The notes under the pieces are model-generated. The model saw only the letters and a list, made by a program, of their open reading frames with translations. It ran no database searches and was not told the DNA's origin. Positions 1-8,844 of a stretch of 64,000 nucleotides of DNA are shown piece by piece (the first letter of the stretch is position 1; every line of letters begins with the position of its first letter). The DNA lies in NCBI GenBank assembly GCA_903892415.1, contig CAITIQ010000148.1, forward strand, positions 1-64,000, in the 5' to 3' direction. The stretch comes from an uncultured delta proteobacterium (lineage in GTDB: Bacteria; Myxococcota_A; Polyangia; Polyangiales; Polyangiaceae). The translations under genes were made by a program, and so were the position numbers.

Positions 1-125
1 TCCCGTCTTTGCTGTTCGGCGCGATCCGAAAACGTGAAGGTGGAATTGGGGCTTCGCTCGTGTTTCACGCCCTGTGCAACCTGCTCTCGGGTGCCGTCGC
101 TTCAGGCTTTGCGGGGCCACGTTGA
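1..125 (+). CDS. CPBP-family intramembrane metalloprotease, C-terminal end only
   Basis: The reading frame is open from position 3 to a TGA at 123-125, and the gene begins before the window. The visible tail carries ASLVFHALCN, which fits the last CPBP (Rce1-like) motif, a membrane-embedded His followed four residues later by Asn (HxxxN). CPBP proteases cleave inside membranes, and in Myxococcota some of them (myxosortases) process MYXO-CTERM tails such as the one on the 62122-63696 protein. Whether this is a myxosortase cannot be told from 40 residues. Its stop overlaps the TTG start of the HAD gene (TTGA), so the two are probably cotranslated. Confidence 0.6.
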   Translation, partial: PSLLFGAIRKREGGIGASLVFHALCNLLSGAVASGFAGPR

Positions 126-778
126 GTCGACTGGCGCTGTTCGATATGGACCGAACGCTGCTCGAGAAAGAGACGGCTTCGCTCTACGTTCGCTACCAAC
201 GTGAGCAAGGTGAAGCCTCGCTCTACGATCTGCTGCGGACCATCGGCTGGGTCTTGCAATACACCGCTGGGGTGATCGACATCGACAAGGTCGCGCGCCG
301 CGCGCTCGCGCCGCTGCGTGGCTCGCCAGAGTCGGAGCTCACGCGCAAATGCGAGGCGTGGTTCCCTGTTTACGTGCAGAAGTACGTGAGCGCTGGTGGT
401 CGCAGTCGGGTGCGTGAGCATTTGGAGCGGGGAGACGTGGTGGCCATCGTCACCGGCGCGTCGGTCTATGCGTCGCGTCCTCTTGCGCGCTTGCTTGGTA
501 TTCCGCACATCGTTTCGACAGTGTTCGAGGTCGATGCGCAGGGCCTATTCACCGGCCTGCCCGAGGAGCCGCTCTGCTTTCGCGAGGGCAAACTTCAGCG
601 CGCGCGTCACTTCGCTGAGCGCATGGGTCATTCGTTGGACGAGGCCATCTTCTACAGCGACAGCATCACCGATCTGCCGCTTTTGGCGGCGGTGAAAGAG
701 GCCGTGGCCGTCAATCCAGACCGCAGGCTCGCGAAGGAAGCCCAGCGTCGCGGTTGGCCGATTGAACGTTGGTACTAA
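122..778 (+). CDS. HAD superfamily IB phosphatase (SerB-like)
   Basis: The 218-residue protein has the HAD nucleophile motif FDMDRTLL (Asp8 and Asp10), a motif II Thr in IVTGAS near residue 111, and the metal-binding YSDSITDLPLL (Asp180, Asp184). This is the pattern of the HAD-IB hydrolases related to phosphoserine phosphatase and CicA. The substrate is unknown. I chose the TTG at 122 because it overlaps the preceding stop as TTGA and places the DxD motif seven residues in, as is usual. The frame stays open upstream to a GTG at 74, but that would give a basic, non-homologous extension inside the previous gene. Confidence 0.85.
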   Translation: MSRLALFDMDRTLLEKETASLYVRYQREQGEASLYDLLRTIGWVLQYTAGVIDIDKVARRALAPLRGSPESELTRKCEAWFPVYVQKYVSAGGRSRVREHLERGDVVAIVTGASVYASRPLARLLGIPHIVSTVFEVDAQGLFTGLPEEPLCFREGKLQRARHFAERMGHSLDEAIFYSDSITDLPLLAAVKEAVAVNPDRRLAKEAQRRGWPIERWY

Positions 779-816
779 ACGGCAGGGAGCCGGCTAGGCT
801 TCGGTTGGAGGCTGAC

Positions 817-1992
817 TTGAAGAAGCTTACGACCGTGCTCGCATCCGTTCTTACGCTGACCGTAGCCTGCGGTGATGAAGCTGCCGGGGGTGGTTCGACC
901 GATGGCGGTGGTGGTAGCGGAGCTTCCGGACCTGGCCCCGGCCCGGGAGGCAGTGAAGGGACGGGCGGCGTACCTAACCCGCTGACCGATCCCGAGGATG
1001 GTCCGCCTGCGGGCAACCCGAACCCCGAGACGAGCTGCGCCGTTCCCGCTGAAGCTCAGCTGGCCGACGTTTCGAGCCCACGCACCGTCGTCGGCGATGG
1101 CACGCCAGCTTCTTGCACCTCCGAAGCGGTGGTCCTCGCGGTCGCGGCAGGCGGCGTAATCACCTTCGACTGTGGTCCGGAGCCGCTGGTGATCACCCTG
1201 CAAGAGACCGCGAAGATCTTCAACGACACCGGCCCGGAGATCGTGATTGACGGCGGTGGGCTGGTCACCTTGAGCGGCGCCGGTGCGAGGCGCATTCTGT
1301 ACATGAACACCTGCGACGAGGCGCAGCACTGGACCACCGCGCAATGCGACAACCAGGACCATCCGCGGCTGACGTTGCAGAACCTCACGTTCGTCGACGG
1401 TAACTCCAAGTCCGAATCCGAGTACGACGGTGGCGGCGCTGTGTGGGTCCGCGGCGGTCGGCTCAAGGTCATCAACTCGCGCTTCTTCAACAACGTTTGT
1501 GCCGATGACGGGCCGGACGTCGGCGGAGCTGGATTGCGCGTCTTCAGTCAGTACAACGGCCTGCCGGTTTACGTCGTCAACACCACCTTTGGCGGTGCCG
1601 AGGGCTACGGCAACACTTGCTCGAACGGAGGCGGGCTAAGCAGCATTGGCGTCTCCTGGTCGATCTACAACAGCCTGTTCTCGCACAACCAGGCGATCGG
1701 CTCGGGCGGCAACCCAGCCGAGGCAGGCACGCCAGGCGGTGGCAGCGGCGGCGCTATCTACAATGACGGCAACGAGATGACCCTTTCGCTTTGTGGCACA
1801 CGCATCGAGCAAAACGAGGTCGTCCAACACGGCAGCGCGATCTTCTTTGTGAGCAACAATCACACAGGGGACATTCGCATCGATCGCTCGGTGATCACCA
1901 ACAACGTCGGCGGGAGTTGGTACCCAACCTACCCCCAGATCTCCGGCCACGATGACACGCCCATCGTGGTCACCGACTCGACCATCGAGTAA
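817..1992 (+). CDS. Lipoprotein with parallel beta-helix (polymorphic membrane protein-like) domain
   Basis: The 391-residue product starts with a lipoprotein signal (MKKLTTVLAS...LTVAC, Cys18), then a Gly/Ser/Pro-rich linker of about 45 residues, then a domain with repeated short motifs such as LTLQNLTFVDG, SRFFNNVC and NSLFSHNQA. This pattern is typical of right-handed beta-helix surface proteins. The TTG at 817 was chosen because GGAGG lies 5 nt upstream (807-811) and it opens directly into the signal peptide. A TAGGCT hexamer (795-800) sits 16 nt upstream. A role at the cell surface is inferred, and no enzymatic motif is visible. Confidence 0.75.
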   Translation: MKKLTTVLASVLTLTVACGDEAAGGGSTDGGGGSGASGPGPGPGGSEGTGGVPNPLTDPEDGPPAGNPNPETSCAVPAEAQLADVSSPRTVVGDGTPASCTSEAVVLAVAAGGVITFDCGPEPLVITLQETAKIFNDTGPEIVIDGGGLVTLSGAGARRILYMNTCDEAQHWTTAQCDNQDHPRLTLQNLTFVDGNSKSESEYDGGGAVWVRGGRLKVINSRFFNNVCADDGPDVGGAGLRVFSQYNGLPVYVVNTTFGGAEGYGNTCSNGGGLSSIGVSWSIYNSLFSHNQAIGSGGNPAEAGTPGGGSGGAIYNDGNEMTLSLCGTRIEQNEVVQHGSAIFFVSNNHTGDIRIDRSVITNNVGGSWYPTYPQISGHDDTPIVVTDSTIE

Positions 1993-2022
1993 CGATCTCA
2001 AGAAATTAAGGACGTTGCGCGT

Positions 2023-3801
2023 TTGTCACGCTATTGTGACAATCGAGTGGTAGCCGTCAGCCCGTCCCAGCCGCAGCCGATCGAAGTCGGCGCGCCCAGC
2101 TCTCTTGCTCCGTCCGCCCGTGCGCGTTCGACGGAAGTAGGCGCGGCACCGGCTCATCCGCTGGAGTTGAAGAAGGGCCGCGGGAAGGGCGCGCGGCCCA
2201 CGGTTCACGTGGTCGCCGCCGCTGATGATGAGCCGTCCGCGAGCGAGTGGGGCTCGTTACTCAGCGATCTTTCGCGTGGTGCGAGCGCTGGCCCGAGCGA
2301 GGTCGAGTGGCGGGTCCACGACAAGACGCATCTCGAGTTCGCCATCGACTATCCGTTCGAGCTGCAGGAAAAGCGCGCCTACACCTGGGAGGCCTTCTTC
2401 TTCGTCCCGGAGAGCTTTCGGCTGCAGCAGACCACCTACGACAAGAAGCAAATCTACGATGATCTGCTTAGCTACGTGCGACTGGCCATCCCTGAGGTTG
2501 CCTTCGACACGATCGCTGAGGCCTGCAGCGCTCATCGGTGTGACAGCGAGGCTGTTGGCAAATTGCGTAGCAGCATCCAAGCTGCCCGCGGCACTCAGGA
2601 TGCCGAGCCTGCTTCAAAGAATGCAGTCCGTCGGCTTCGCGTCTTCGCCTGTGTCGTGCGCTCATCGGGCCTCTCTGCTCAGCGCAGAATGCTCGCGATG
2701 CTCGAGGAGCCAGCCTCAGCCTCAGAGGCGGCGCGCGCCGTTCTGGCCTTCCTCAACCTCGCGCAGCAAACCTCTGCCGGCTATCGCGCGCTCGTGCTCG
2801 ACGCCGAGGCGTGGGAGCTGCCTTCGGAGGTGCGCGTCGCGCTGCGCTGGGTGGACGAGGATTTGTCGCTCTTTCTCGAGACCCTGCACGCCACGGCCAG
2901 CGTCCGTATGCAACAGCGTACGAGCGACCCAACCCAGCCCAACGAGCTGGCGGCCCGCCTTGCGGCTGACGCCGTTACGGAGGCTAGGTATCGGCGCGAT
3001 CGAAGTTACCCCTCGGTTGGGTCGGATGCAGCGACTGGCCGAGAGATCGAGCACATCGAGTTTCGGCGTCACGTGCTCAAACGCTTCACCTCGAGCGTGC
3101 TCTGGCTCAAACACGAGGTCCGCGACCGCAGCTCCTGGGTGATGCACACGCTCTACGCCTTCGCCGCCGCAGTGGCGATGACCTTCGCCGTATTCGCCAC
3201 GTTGCACGCAGCGGAGATGCAGCGCTACTTCGCCCTTTCGGTTGGGCTGCTGATCGTAAGTTATGCCGTGAAAGATCGCATGAAGGCCATCCTGCAACAG
3301 GCCTTCACCCGCTGGGCTGATCGGCGTTTTCCCGACCGCAACTGGACGATCATCGATGAAGAACGAGCCACTGAAGTGGGCGTGGTTGAAGAGCGTGCAG
3401 GCTTTCGCGCGTTCATGAAGCTGCCGCCCGCCGTGCTCACCGTTCGTCGCATGACCCGGGAGCATGCGCTCGAGGAGCACGCCCGCCCGGAGACGGTGCT
3501 TTGGCACCAAAAGAAAGTGATCGTCGAGCCGCGCAAAGAAGGCCAGCTGCCTTCCCCGATGATGACCGAGATCTTTCGGCTCAACCTCGGCCCTTGGCTC
3601 GCTCATACGGATGATCCGAATCGCACCATCACCTTCGCCGATCCGGAACACGGCGTGGTGTGCTCGGCCAATGCACGCCGGGTCTACAACCTGAACGTGA
3701 TCTACGCGCTGACCACCCCCGGAGTCGAGGCGCAGTGGAAGCGGATCCGCGTGGTCGTCTCGCGCAAAGGCATCGAGCGGATCGACCCGATTGCCCTTTA
3801 G
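2023..3801 (+). CDS. Conserved-looking membrane protein of unknown function
   Basis: I do not recognise a family in this 592-residue protein. The N-terminal 70 residues are Pro/Ser/Ala-rich, followed by a soluble region rich in charged helices. Two adjacent hydrophobic segments lie at about residues 375-395 (LYAFAAAVAMTFAVF) and 400-420 (YFALSVGLLIVSYAV). The C-terminal ~170 residues look globular and soluble. With only two central membrane helices, both large domains probably face the cytoplasm. The TTG at 2023 has a weak purine tract (AAGGA, 2008-2012) upstream; a GTG at 2047 is an alternative start. It stands alone and converges with pssA. Confidence 0.7.
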   Translation: MSRYCDNRVVAVSPSQPQPIEVGAPSSLAPSARARSTEVGAAPAHPLELKKGRGKGARPTVHVVAAADDEPSASEWGSLLSDLSRGASAGPSEVEWRVHDKTHLEFAIDYPFELQEKRAYTWEAFFFVPESFRLQQTTYDKKQIYDDLLSYVRLAIPEVAFDTIAEACSAHRCDSEAVGKLRSSIQAARGTQDAEPASKNAVRRLRVFACVVRSSGLSAQRRMLAMLEEPASASEAARAVLAFLNLAQQTSAGYRALVLDAEAWELPSEVRVALRWVDEDLSLFLETLHATASVRMQQRTSDPTQPNELAARLAADAVTEARYRRDRSYPSVGSDAATGREIEHIEFRRHVLKRFTSSVLWLKHEVRDRSSWVMHTLYAFAAAVAMTFAVFATLHAAEMQRYFALSVGLLIVSYAVKDRMKAILQQAFTRWADRRFPDRNWTIIDEERATEVGVVEERAGFRAFMKLPPAVLTVRRMTREHALEEHARPETVLWHQKKVIVEPRKEGQLPSPMMTEIFRLNLGPWLAHTDDPNRTITFADPEHGVVCSANARRVYNLNVIYALTTPGVEAQWKRIRVVVSRKGIERIDPIAL

Positions 3802-3803
3802 CG

Positions 3804-3854
3804 GCTCACGGCTTGGGGATGCTCAGGGTTTGAGAATGCTCAGGGTTTGGGAAT
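3804..3854. repeat. Three tandem 17-bp repeats at the 3' end of pssA
   Basis: Three consecutive 17-bp units (3804-3820, 3821-3837, 3838-3854) share the plus-strand pattern GCTCAGGGTTTGGGAAT with a few substitutions. On the minus strand each unit encodes the pssA ending (Ile-Pro-Lys-Pro-stop), so each holds a TGA. Because 17 is not a multiple of three, the three TGAs fall in three different frames. The unit at 3838-3854 supplies the real stop; the outermost unit is the most diverged. Confidence 0.85.
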
Positions 3855-4481
3855 ACGCAGCGTGCTGATCATCAGCGATCCGCTGACGAGGTACATGGCT
3901 ACGAGCGGGTGAAACACGAACGGGCCCAACGTGTGTGCTCCAAACCAGAGCGCATCTCCGGTTGCACCTTGCGAGTAAGCGATGCCGAGCACCAGCACCA
4001 GCAGCAAGCTGGTTGGGATGGGGGTGCCCTCGTAGTACTTCACTTTGCCGGTGCCATCGGAGAGCGCCGAGGCCGTGACGTTGAAGCGAGCCAGCCTTGA
4101 GATGCCGCAGGCGACGAAGTAGCAGAGCGCCAGCCCATCCCAGCCACCGCGCATCCCGAGCGCAAAGCCGAGCGCGGCGGGCGCTACGCCGAAGGAAACG
4201 ACGTCAGCGAGCGAATCCAGGTCCCCGCCGAGCGGTGAGGACTTGCGTCGCCAGCGCGCAACACTGCCGTCGAGTACGTCGCAGATCAACGCGACTGGCA
4301 ACAGGATGAAGGCCGTCAATGCTGCGCTACGCTCTTCCGCCCGTACGAACGCCATGCTCGCCAAGATCGCTCCGGTCCCACAAAAGGCGTTGCCCAGGGT
4401 GATCACGTCCGCCAAGACGAACGTCCGGATCATCGAGAACGGTACTTTGCCCGGGAGCTTGGGGCGTTCTTCGCTGGCCAC
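3840..4481 (-). CDS. pssA: CDP-diacylglycerol--serine O-phosphatidyltransferase
   Basis: The 213-residue membrane protein carries the CDP-alcohol phosphatidyltransferase signature DG-xx-AR-x8-G-xxx-D-xxx-D (DVLDGSVARWRR...GGDLDSLAD), which binds CDP-diacylglycerol and metal. Its length and the FGVAPAAL segment after the signature fit PssA, which makes phosphatidylserine, the precursor of phosphatidylethanolamine. Several hydrophobic helices follow. The GTG at 4481 is preceded, after exactly 6 nt, by TACATG, which resembles the leaderless promoter pattern seen elsewhere here. An ATG 16 codons in is an alternative start. No psd gene is nearby. Confidence 0.88.
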   Translation of the reverse strand: MASEERPKLPGKVPFSMIRTFVLADVITLGNAFCGTGAILASMAFVRAEERSAALTAFILLPVALICDVLDGSVARWRRKSSPLGGDLDSLADVVSFGVAPAALGFALGMRGGWDGLALCYFVACGISRLARFNVTASALSDGTGKVKYYEGTPIPTSLLLVLVLGIAYSQGATGDALWFGAHTLGPFVFHPLVAMYLVSGSLMISTLRIPKP

Positions 4482-4582
4482 CTATGTCATGTACAGAATC
4501 AGCCAGTGAATGGCACGGTACATTCCACACTCTCCGTTGAAAACGAGACCCGTGCTTGGGCTTGGGCGGCTCCAGCCTGCCT

Positions 4583-6508
4583 TCAGCCCCATTCAGTTCG
4601 TTGCACCACGGGCAGCTGCAGCGCGCGCTCTCGGTCGAGGTCGAGCGAGCCGACATGCAGCGTCAGCGGAGCTTGCACCCACTTGTAGATTGAGCGCGTA
4701 AAGAGCGTGGCGAACTTCTTGGCGTAGCCCGCAAGCAACGCTGGGTCGAGCGCCGGAAACAGGCTCGGTAGGGCCTCCGCAACTTCGGCGGCGGAAAGCT
4801 TCTCCGCGCCGTAAAGATGCAGGCAGGTATCGAGCACATCGAACGGCATGAGCTCGGCTTCTCCAGATTGATTCTCCGCGAGCTCGGGGCCGGCGGTGGT
4901 CGCGAGCGTGCGCGCGATTCCAGGATAGGCGAAGCGTGCCAGGAGCCGATCCAAGAGGGCGATGACCACCGTCTTGGGCAAGTTCGCGATCACTGAAAGA
5001 GCGCCCTCGAGGTCACCGCCAACGGTGGTGTAACCGAGCGACTTTTCGCTCATGTTGCCTGTTTGCAGGAACAGCGCGCCGCTGGTGTTGGACCAGTTCC
5101 ACATGCGTTGCCCGCGAATACGCGCCTGGACGTTCTGCTTTGTCAGCTCGGTGGGCTCAGCGCCAGCGAGCATGGTTCGGGTAGCGGTAAGCTCGCGATC
5201 GAAGGCCTCCTCGATCGAGAGCACGCTGAAGGAAGCTCCCAGGTCCTCAGCGATCTGCCGCGCCGCGTCCGCCGTTGCGTTCGACGAGTATCGTGTTGGC
5301 ATGTAGAAGCAGTGAAGGAAGCTCGGCATGATCGCCCGTTGCTCCTCCTCCGACAGCCCGCTGTGCACCAGCTGTGCGGCTCGATGGGCGATCAGTAGCG
5401 TCAACAGCGAATCACGCCCGCCCGAGAGCGCGAGGCCGAGCGATTTGAAGGCTCCCGTCTTGCGGAAGTAGTCGGCGACGCCGAGCGCCAAGGCCTCGTA
5501 CAAATCGTCGAGCAGCTCATCGCGAGCGGACGTCGTTGGCTTGCGCACCGAAGGTAGAAAGAAGGTGGAACCGGCGGCAGGTGCGGGATAACCAAGCTCC
5601 TTACGAGCAAGCCGCGAAGCTTCGGTCGCGGCGATCTCCGGCAGGCGCACCGAGCGCACGGGGCGCTGGGTGCTGCGGTGATCTTCAAGATCGGTTCGCC
5701 ACGTGCTGGCCTCCCGTCTCATGCGCGTGGTGCGGTCGAGATCGACGATGCCGCAGGCGAGCCCCTCACGAAAGCGAGCGGCCTCGACGATGGGCCGGCC
5801 ATTTTGGTTGATGAAGCCGCCACCGTCGAAGATCAGGCCGTCATTCGCTCCGACCAAGTTGGCGTAAACTACGGTGGCTTGATTGTCCGACGAGCGCGTC
5901 GCGATCATCTCGCGGCGAGTTGAAAGCACGCCGGCGCGGAATGGGCTCGCAGAGACGTTGCACACGATTTCAGCGCCGGAGTAGCAGCGGCGTCGCATCG
6001 GCCCATCGGGAGACCAGATGTCTTCGCAAACCTCGACCGCAAATGTGCCGAACTCAGCTTCGAAGATCAGGTCACCAAGCGGGACGCCGTGCGCTTCGAT
6101 CTCGAGTCCGGGAGTTCCGCGTGAGAGCGTGCGCGCTTCGTAGAAGACGTTGTACGTAGGCAGCTTCTCTTTGGGTACGAGCCCAATCACGCGGCCCGCG
6201 AACACCACCGCAGCGCAGTTGAACAGGTCCCCTCCGACTCCCACCACCAAGCCAAGTACGAACACCGGCGAAAAGGCTGCCGTCTGTGTCGCGAAGGATT
6301 GCAGCGCATCCCATTGCGATGCGACGTAGGCTCGCCACTGCACTAAGTCTTCAGGCGAATAGCCGCCGATCGCTTGTTCGGGGAAGACGACGATCGCTGC
6401 CTTCTCCTCGTTGGCTTGCTGCGCGACCTTCAGCAGCCGACCAACATTCTCGCGCACAGCCCCAACGGTAGAGTTGACGCTGGCCACAGCAAGCTTCACG
6501 AGTCTCAT
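4583..6508 (-). CDS. nadE: Glutamine-dependent NAD+ synthetase
   Basis: The 641-residue enzyme joins an N-terminal nitrilase-type glutaminase domain to a C-terminal ATP-dependent NAD synthetase domain. The glutaminase triad is visible as Glu44 (VFPEQ), Lys115 (PKEKLPTY) and Cys161 (VEVCEDIW). The synthetase P-loop is SGGRDS near residue 364, and GNMSEKSLGYTTVGGD matches the conserved synthetase block. The enzyme amidates deamido-NAD with ammonia channelled from glutamine. The ATG at 6508 lacks a Shine-Dalgarno sequence but has TACACA ending 7 nt upstream. It follows pssA's direction but is 101 nt away from it. Confidence 0.95.
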   Translation of the reverse strand: MRLVKLAVASVNSTVGAVRENVGRLLKVAQQANEEKAAIVVFPEQAIGGYSPEDLVQWRAYVASQWDALQSFATQTAAFSPVFVLGLVVGVGGDLFNCAAVVFAGRVIGLVPKEKLPTYNVFYEARTLSRGTPGLEIEAHGVPLGDLIFEAEFGTFAVEVCEDIWSPDGPMRRRCYSGAEIVCNVSASPFRAGVLSTRREMIATRSSDNQATVVYANLVGANDGLIFDGGGFINQNGRPIVEAARFREGLACGIVDLDRTTRMRREASTWRTDLEDHRSTQRPVRSVRLPEIAATEASRLARKELGYPAPAAGSTFFLPSVRKPTTSARDELLDDLYEALALGVADYFRKTGAFKSLGLALSGGRDSLLTLLIAHRAAQLVHSGLSEEEQRAIMPSFLHCFYMPTRYSSNATADAARQIAEDLGASFSVLSIEEAFDRELTATRTMLAGAEPTELTKQNVQARIRGQRMWNWSNTSGALFLQTGNMSEKSLGYTTVGGDLEGALSVIANLPKTVVIALLDRLLARFAYPGIARTLATTAGPELAENQSGEAELMPFDVLDTCLHLYGAEKLSAAEVAEALPSLFPALDPALLAGYAKKFATLFTRSIYKWVQAPLTLHVGSLDLDRERALQLPVVQRTEWG

Positions 6509-6573
6509 CGCAACCTGTGTAGCGTCAGTGGGCCGGCACTGGAAGGGTGGAGCTTTCCCAACTTCCAGTCACT

Positions 6574-7818
6574 TCAGCGAGGGCGGGCGTAGCTACCGAG
6601 AGTGCTGCGATTGCGTGTGGAGGACTCCGCAACGTTGGCGATCTTCCCGAGCAAGGCGTCCGGGGGAGGAAAGGAGATGGGCTCACCGGTCGAGCGGACC
6701 ACCATGTCCCAATAGGCCCGCCCCGAAGCTAGACCGCGCGCCCGATAGCGATCCGAGAGCGGGGTTGGAGCTCGGCTGGCTGCCAACTCAGCTGCTCGTA
6801 CCAGCGCCTTTACCGGACCAAAGGCGTGCCGGCACTCATGCCGCGGTACATCCAATTGATCCGACAGCTCTTCCCCCAGCACTCCGCGAATGAGGCCTTG
6901 TCCTAGGCGCACCGTCTTCTCTGCGCGTTCCCGTTCCGCTTGAGTGGCTCGCACCGGGGTTTCACCCGAAGCGAACAAGGCGCGACTCAGCCTGCGTGAG
7001 TCGTCATCAGGCCCCTCTTCCGTCAGGCCGATCATGTCGAGCAGGCGTCGAGCATCATGCTCGCTCGTGGGTAGCACCTCGCTGTCTACGCCGATCAGAT
7101 AGCCCGAATAGCGCCAGAGCTGCATGTAGAGGTGCACCTCCTCGTCGCTCAGCAGAAAGCCGAAGTTGCGCAGGCTGTCGATCACGACGATGGAGAAGAG
7201 CAGTGAGGTAGCGCCCATATCGTGTTGATTGGCCGGAACGCCCCACTCCTCCTCTTTCCAGCCCGATGACGCCCGCAGCATTCTCCGCACATAGGCGTGC
7301 ATGATGCGAACGCGCACGGTGATCGCGTAGCCCTCGGCGTGTAGAGCCAGGCCGTTGGGTATGCAGGTCTGCTCGACGAAGCGCGAGGTCTCCGCCAAGC
7401 GCCTGGGCGTTTGCTCGACCAGTCTGCCGGAGAACACCAGCGGCTTGTTGCCCGCGGGCGACGCATAACCAAATAGCAACGACGCCGCCAGCGCCAACCC
7501 GCCGAACCAGCCCACGCGAAACAGCAGCTGACCACCTCGCGCCAAGGCCTCTTTGTCGAGCCAAGCGGGCACTGTCTCGACCTCCTCGAACAGGTCGACG
7601 AGCTCCTTTGGCGCGTCCACCGTCGTGGCGATTCCCCGAGTTATTGCTTGGTCCACCATGGCCATCGCTCGAGCTTTGGGCAGAGCCGAGAGTGCTTCCA
7701 CCGCGCGATCGGCCAGCGGATCACCGCGCAGTAGCAGCACTCCAAGTCGATCGACGGCCGGGCCGAACTTGGTCCGAGCCTGCTCCACGTTAACGAATCT
7801 GCGCGGCCCTACGGTCAT
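6574..7818 (-). CDS. MpaB-family (DUF2236-like) oxygenase, putative haem protein
   Basis: The 414-residue protein resembles the family that includes fungal MpaB and the rubber oxygenase Lcp. The visible hallmarks are the central helix with RIMHAYVRRML, the QHDMGATSLLFS segment, and the DEEVHLYMQLWRYSGYLIG block that usually precedes a conserved acidic segment. Hydrophobic stretches around residues 105-130 could associate with membrane. Family members oxidatively cleave isoprenoid or fatty chains using haem b; the substrate here is unknown. Its ATG overlaps the stop of the upstream lipoprotein gene (ATGA, 7815-7818), so it is translationally coupled. Confidence 0.75.
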   Translation of the reverse strand: MTVGPRRFVNVEQARTKFGPAVDRLGVLLLRGDPLADRAVEALSALPKARAMAMVDQAITRGIATTVDAPKELVDLFEEVETVPAWLDKEALARGGQLLFRVGWFGGLALAASLLFGYASPAGNKPLVFSGRLVEQTPRRLAETSRFVEQTCIPNGLALHAEGYAITVRVRIMHAYVRRMLRASSGWKEEEWGVPANQHDMGATSLLFSIVVIDSLRNFGFLLSDEEVHLYMQLWRYSGYLIGVDSEVLPTSEHDARRLLDMIGLTEEGPDDDSRRLSRALFASGETPVRATQAERERAEKTVRLGQGLIRGVLGEELSDQLDVPRHECRHAFGPVKALVRAAELAASRAPTPLSDRYRARGLASGRAYWDMVVRSTGEPISFPPPDALLGKIANVAESSTRNRSTLGSYARPR

Positions 7819-8750
7819 TCGATGAAGGTCTCGGCGAGTGAGAGGATCTGGTCGAGCTCTGCGGCGGATAAGTCGAGATGGGTCTTCACCTTGTCCTCCG
7901 CCGGGGTGAATTGCACTGGACCAAAAGCGCGGATTTTGACGATGCCAAGGCTGATGCTCGTGGCATCGTCGATTCCACGCGTGAGGTTGGCTGCGTCTGC
8001 AGCGGCGCTCTCGGTCGTGCTTTGACCCACCGCATCTATGGTGGCACCGCCGCCATCATTCAAGACCACGGTCGCGGTCAAAGCGGTGACCGTGGGAGGG
8101 ATGCGCGGGACGCCACGGGCCCTCAGCGCGTCGGCTGGCTCGCTCACCATGATGGCGGCGGCCTCGGTTCCTTGCGGGTCGGGAAGCCCACCTGTCTCCG
8201 CGAACGCGGAGCAGCGATCAGCGAGGTCTACGGGCAAGATGACGACAAATCGAGGGGGAAGAAAGCAGACCACGCCCTCGCGGCCCTTCTTTGCAACCTT
8301 GACCGTCCAGTTCGGTGCTGCCGCGAGCACTTCGCCTGGCGGTTCACTCTTGCCGGCAAGCTCTGCGACCAACGCTGGGATCAGCTTCGCGTCGACCGAA
8401 TGCTCCGCAAAGACGATGGCGCGCTCCTCACGCGCATTGTTCGATACCACGACGGCCTTGGTCACATCGCGCAGAGGGTCGAACTTGGAGCCCTCGAGCA
8501 GATCCTTGGCAGGGCCGAGGTTGAGCAGCTTCGCACCGACAGGGTGTGGCTTGACCCTGTCGACGAAGATCAGCGCCGAGATTCTGCCCTGAACGAGCGA
8601 GGCTGCGATGCCCATTGCGTCCCTCGGCTTCGCGGGCGTTCCGCTCTCCGCCGGAACCTCAGGGGCCCCCGGTGTCGCGCTGCCGCAGGCGGCTACCGCG
8701 ACTAGCGAGCTCAGTAACCAGAACCACTGCGCAGTTGGCTTTCTCGGCAC
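7815..8750 (-). CDS. Lipoprotein of unknown function, coupled to MpaB-family oxygenase
   Basis: The 311-residue product starts with a lipoprotein signal ending VAVAAC (Cys22), a short Pro-rich linker, then a globular domain with alternating strands (ALIFVDRVK, AVVVSNN, AIVFAEH, FVVILPVD). I recognise no family. It is the first gene of a two-gene operon with the MpaB-like oxygenase. The GTG at 8750 has no ribosome-binding site, but TAAGCT ends exactly 6 nt upstream, which predicts a leaderless transcript. A periplasmic or outer-membrane role linked to the oxygenase is inference. Confidence 0.75.
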   Translation of the reverse strand: MPRKPTAQWFWLLSSLVAVAACGSATPGAPEVPAESGTPAKPRDAMGIAASLVQGRISALIFVDRVKPHPVGAKLLNLGPAKDLLEGSKFDPLRDVTKAVVVSNNAREERAIVFAEHSVDAKLIPALVAELAGKSEPPGEVLAAAPNWTVKVAKKGREGVVCFLPPRFVVILPVDLADRCSAFAETGGLPDPQGTEAAAIMVSEPADALRARGVPRIPPTVTALTATVVLNDGGGATIDAVGQSTTESAAADAANLTRGIDDATSISLGIVKIRAFGPVQFTPAEDKVKTHLDLSAAELDQILSLAETFIE

Positions 8751-8756
8751 GTGTGC

Positions 8757-8762
8757 AGCTTA
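8757..8762 (-). promoter_or_regulatory. Predicted leaderless -10 element (TAAGCT)
   Basis: On the minus strand TAAGCT is followed by six bases (GCACAC) and then the GTG at 8750. A -10 hexamer ends at -7, so transcription would start on the G of the start codon. No Shine-Dalgarno sequence is present. No convincing -35 is visible. Confidence 0.5.
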
Positions 8763-8844
8763 GTCCATCCGTGCGGCCTGGGCAGTGGCAGCAACAGGTT
8801 CTCAACGCTTGCCTGCTTTTGATAGGCTCTCCAACGGAATAAAA

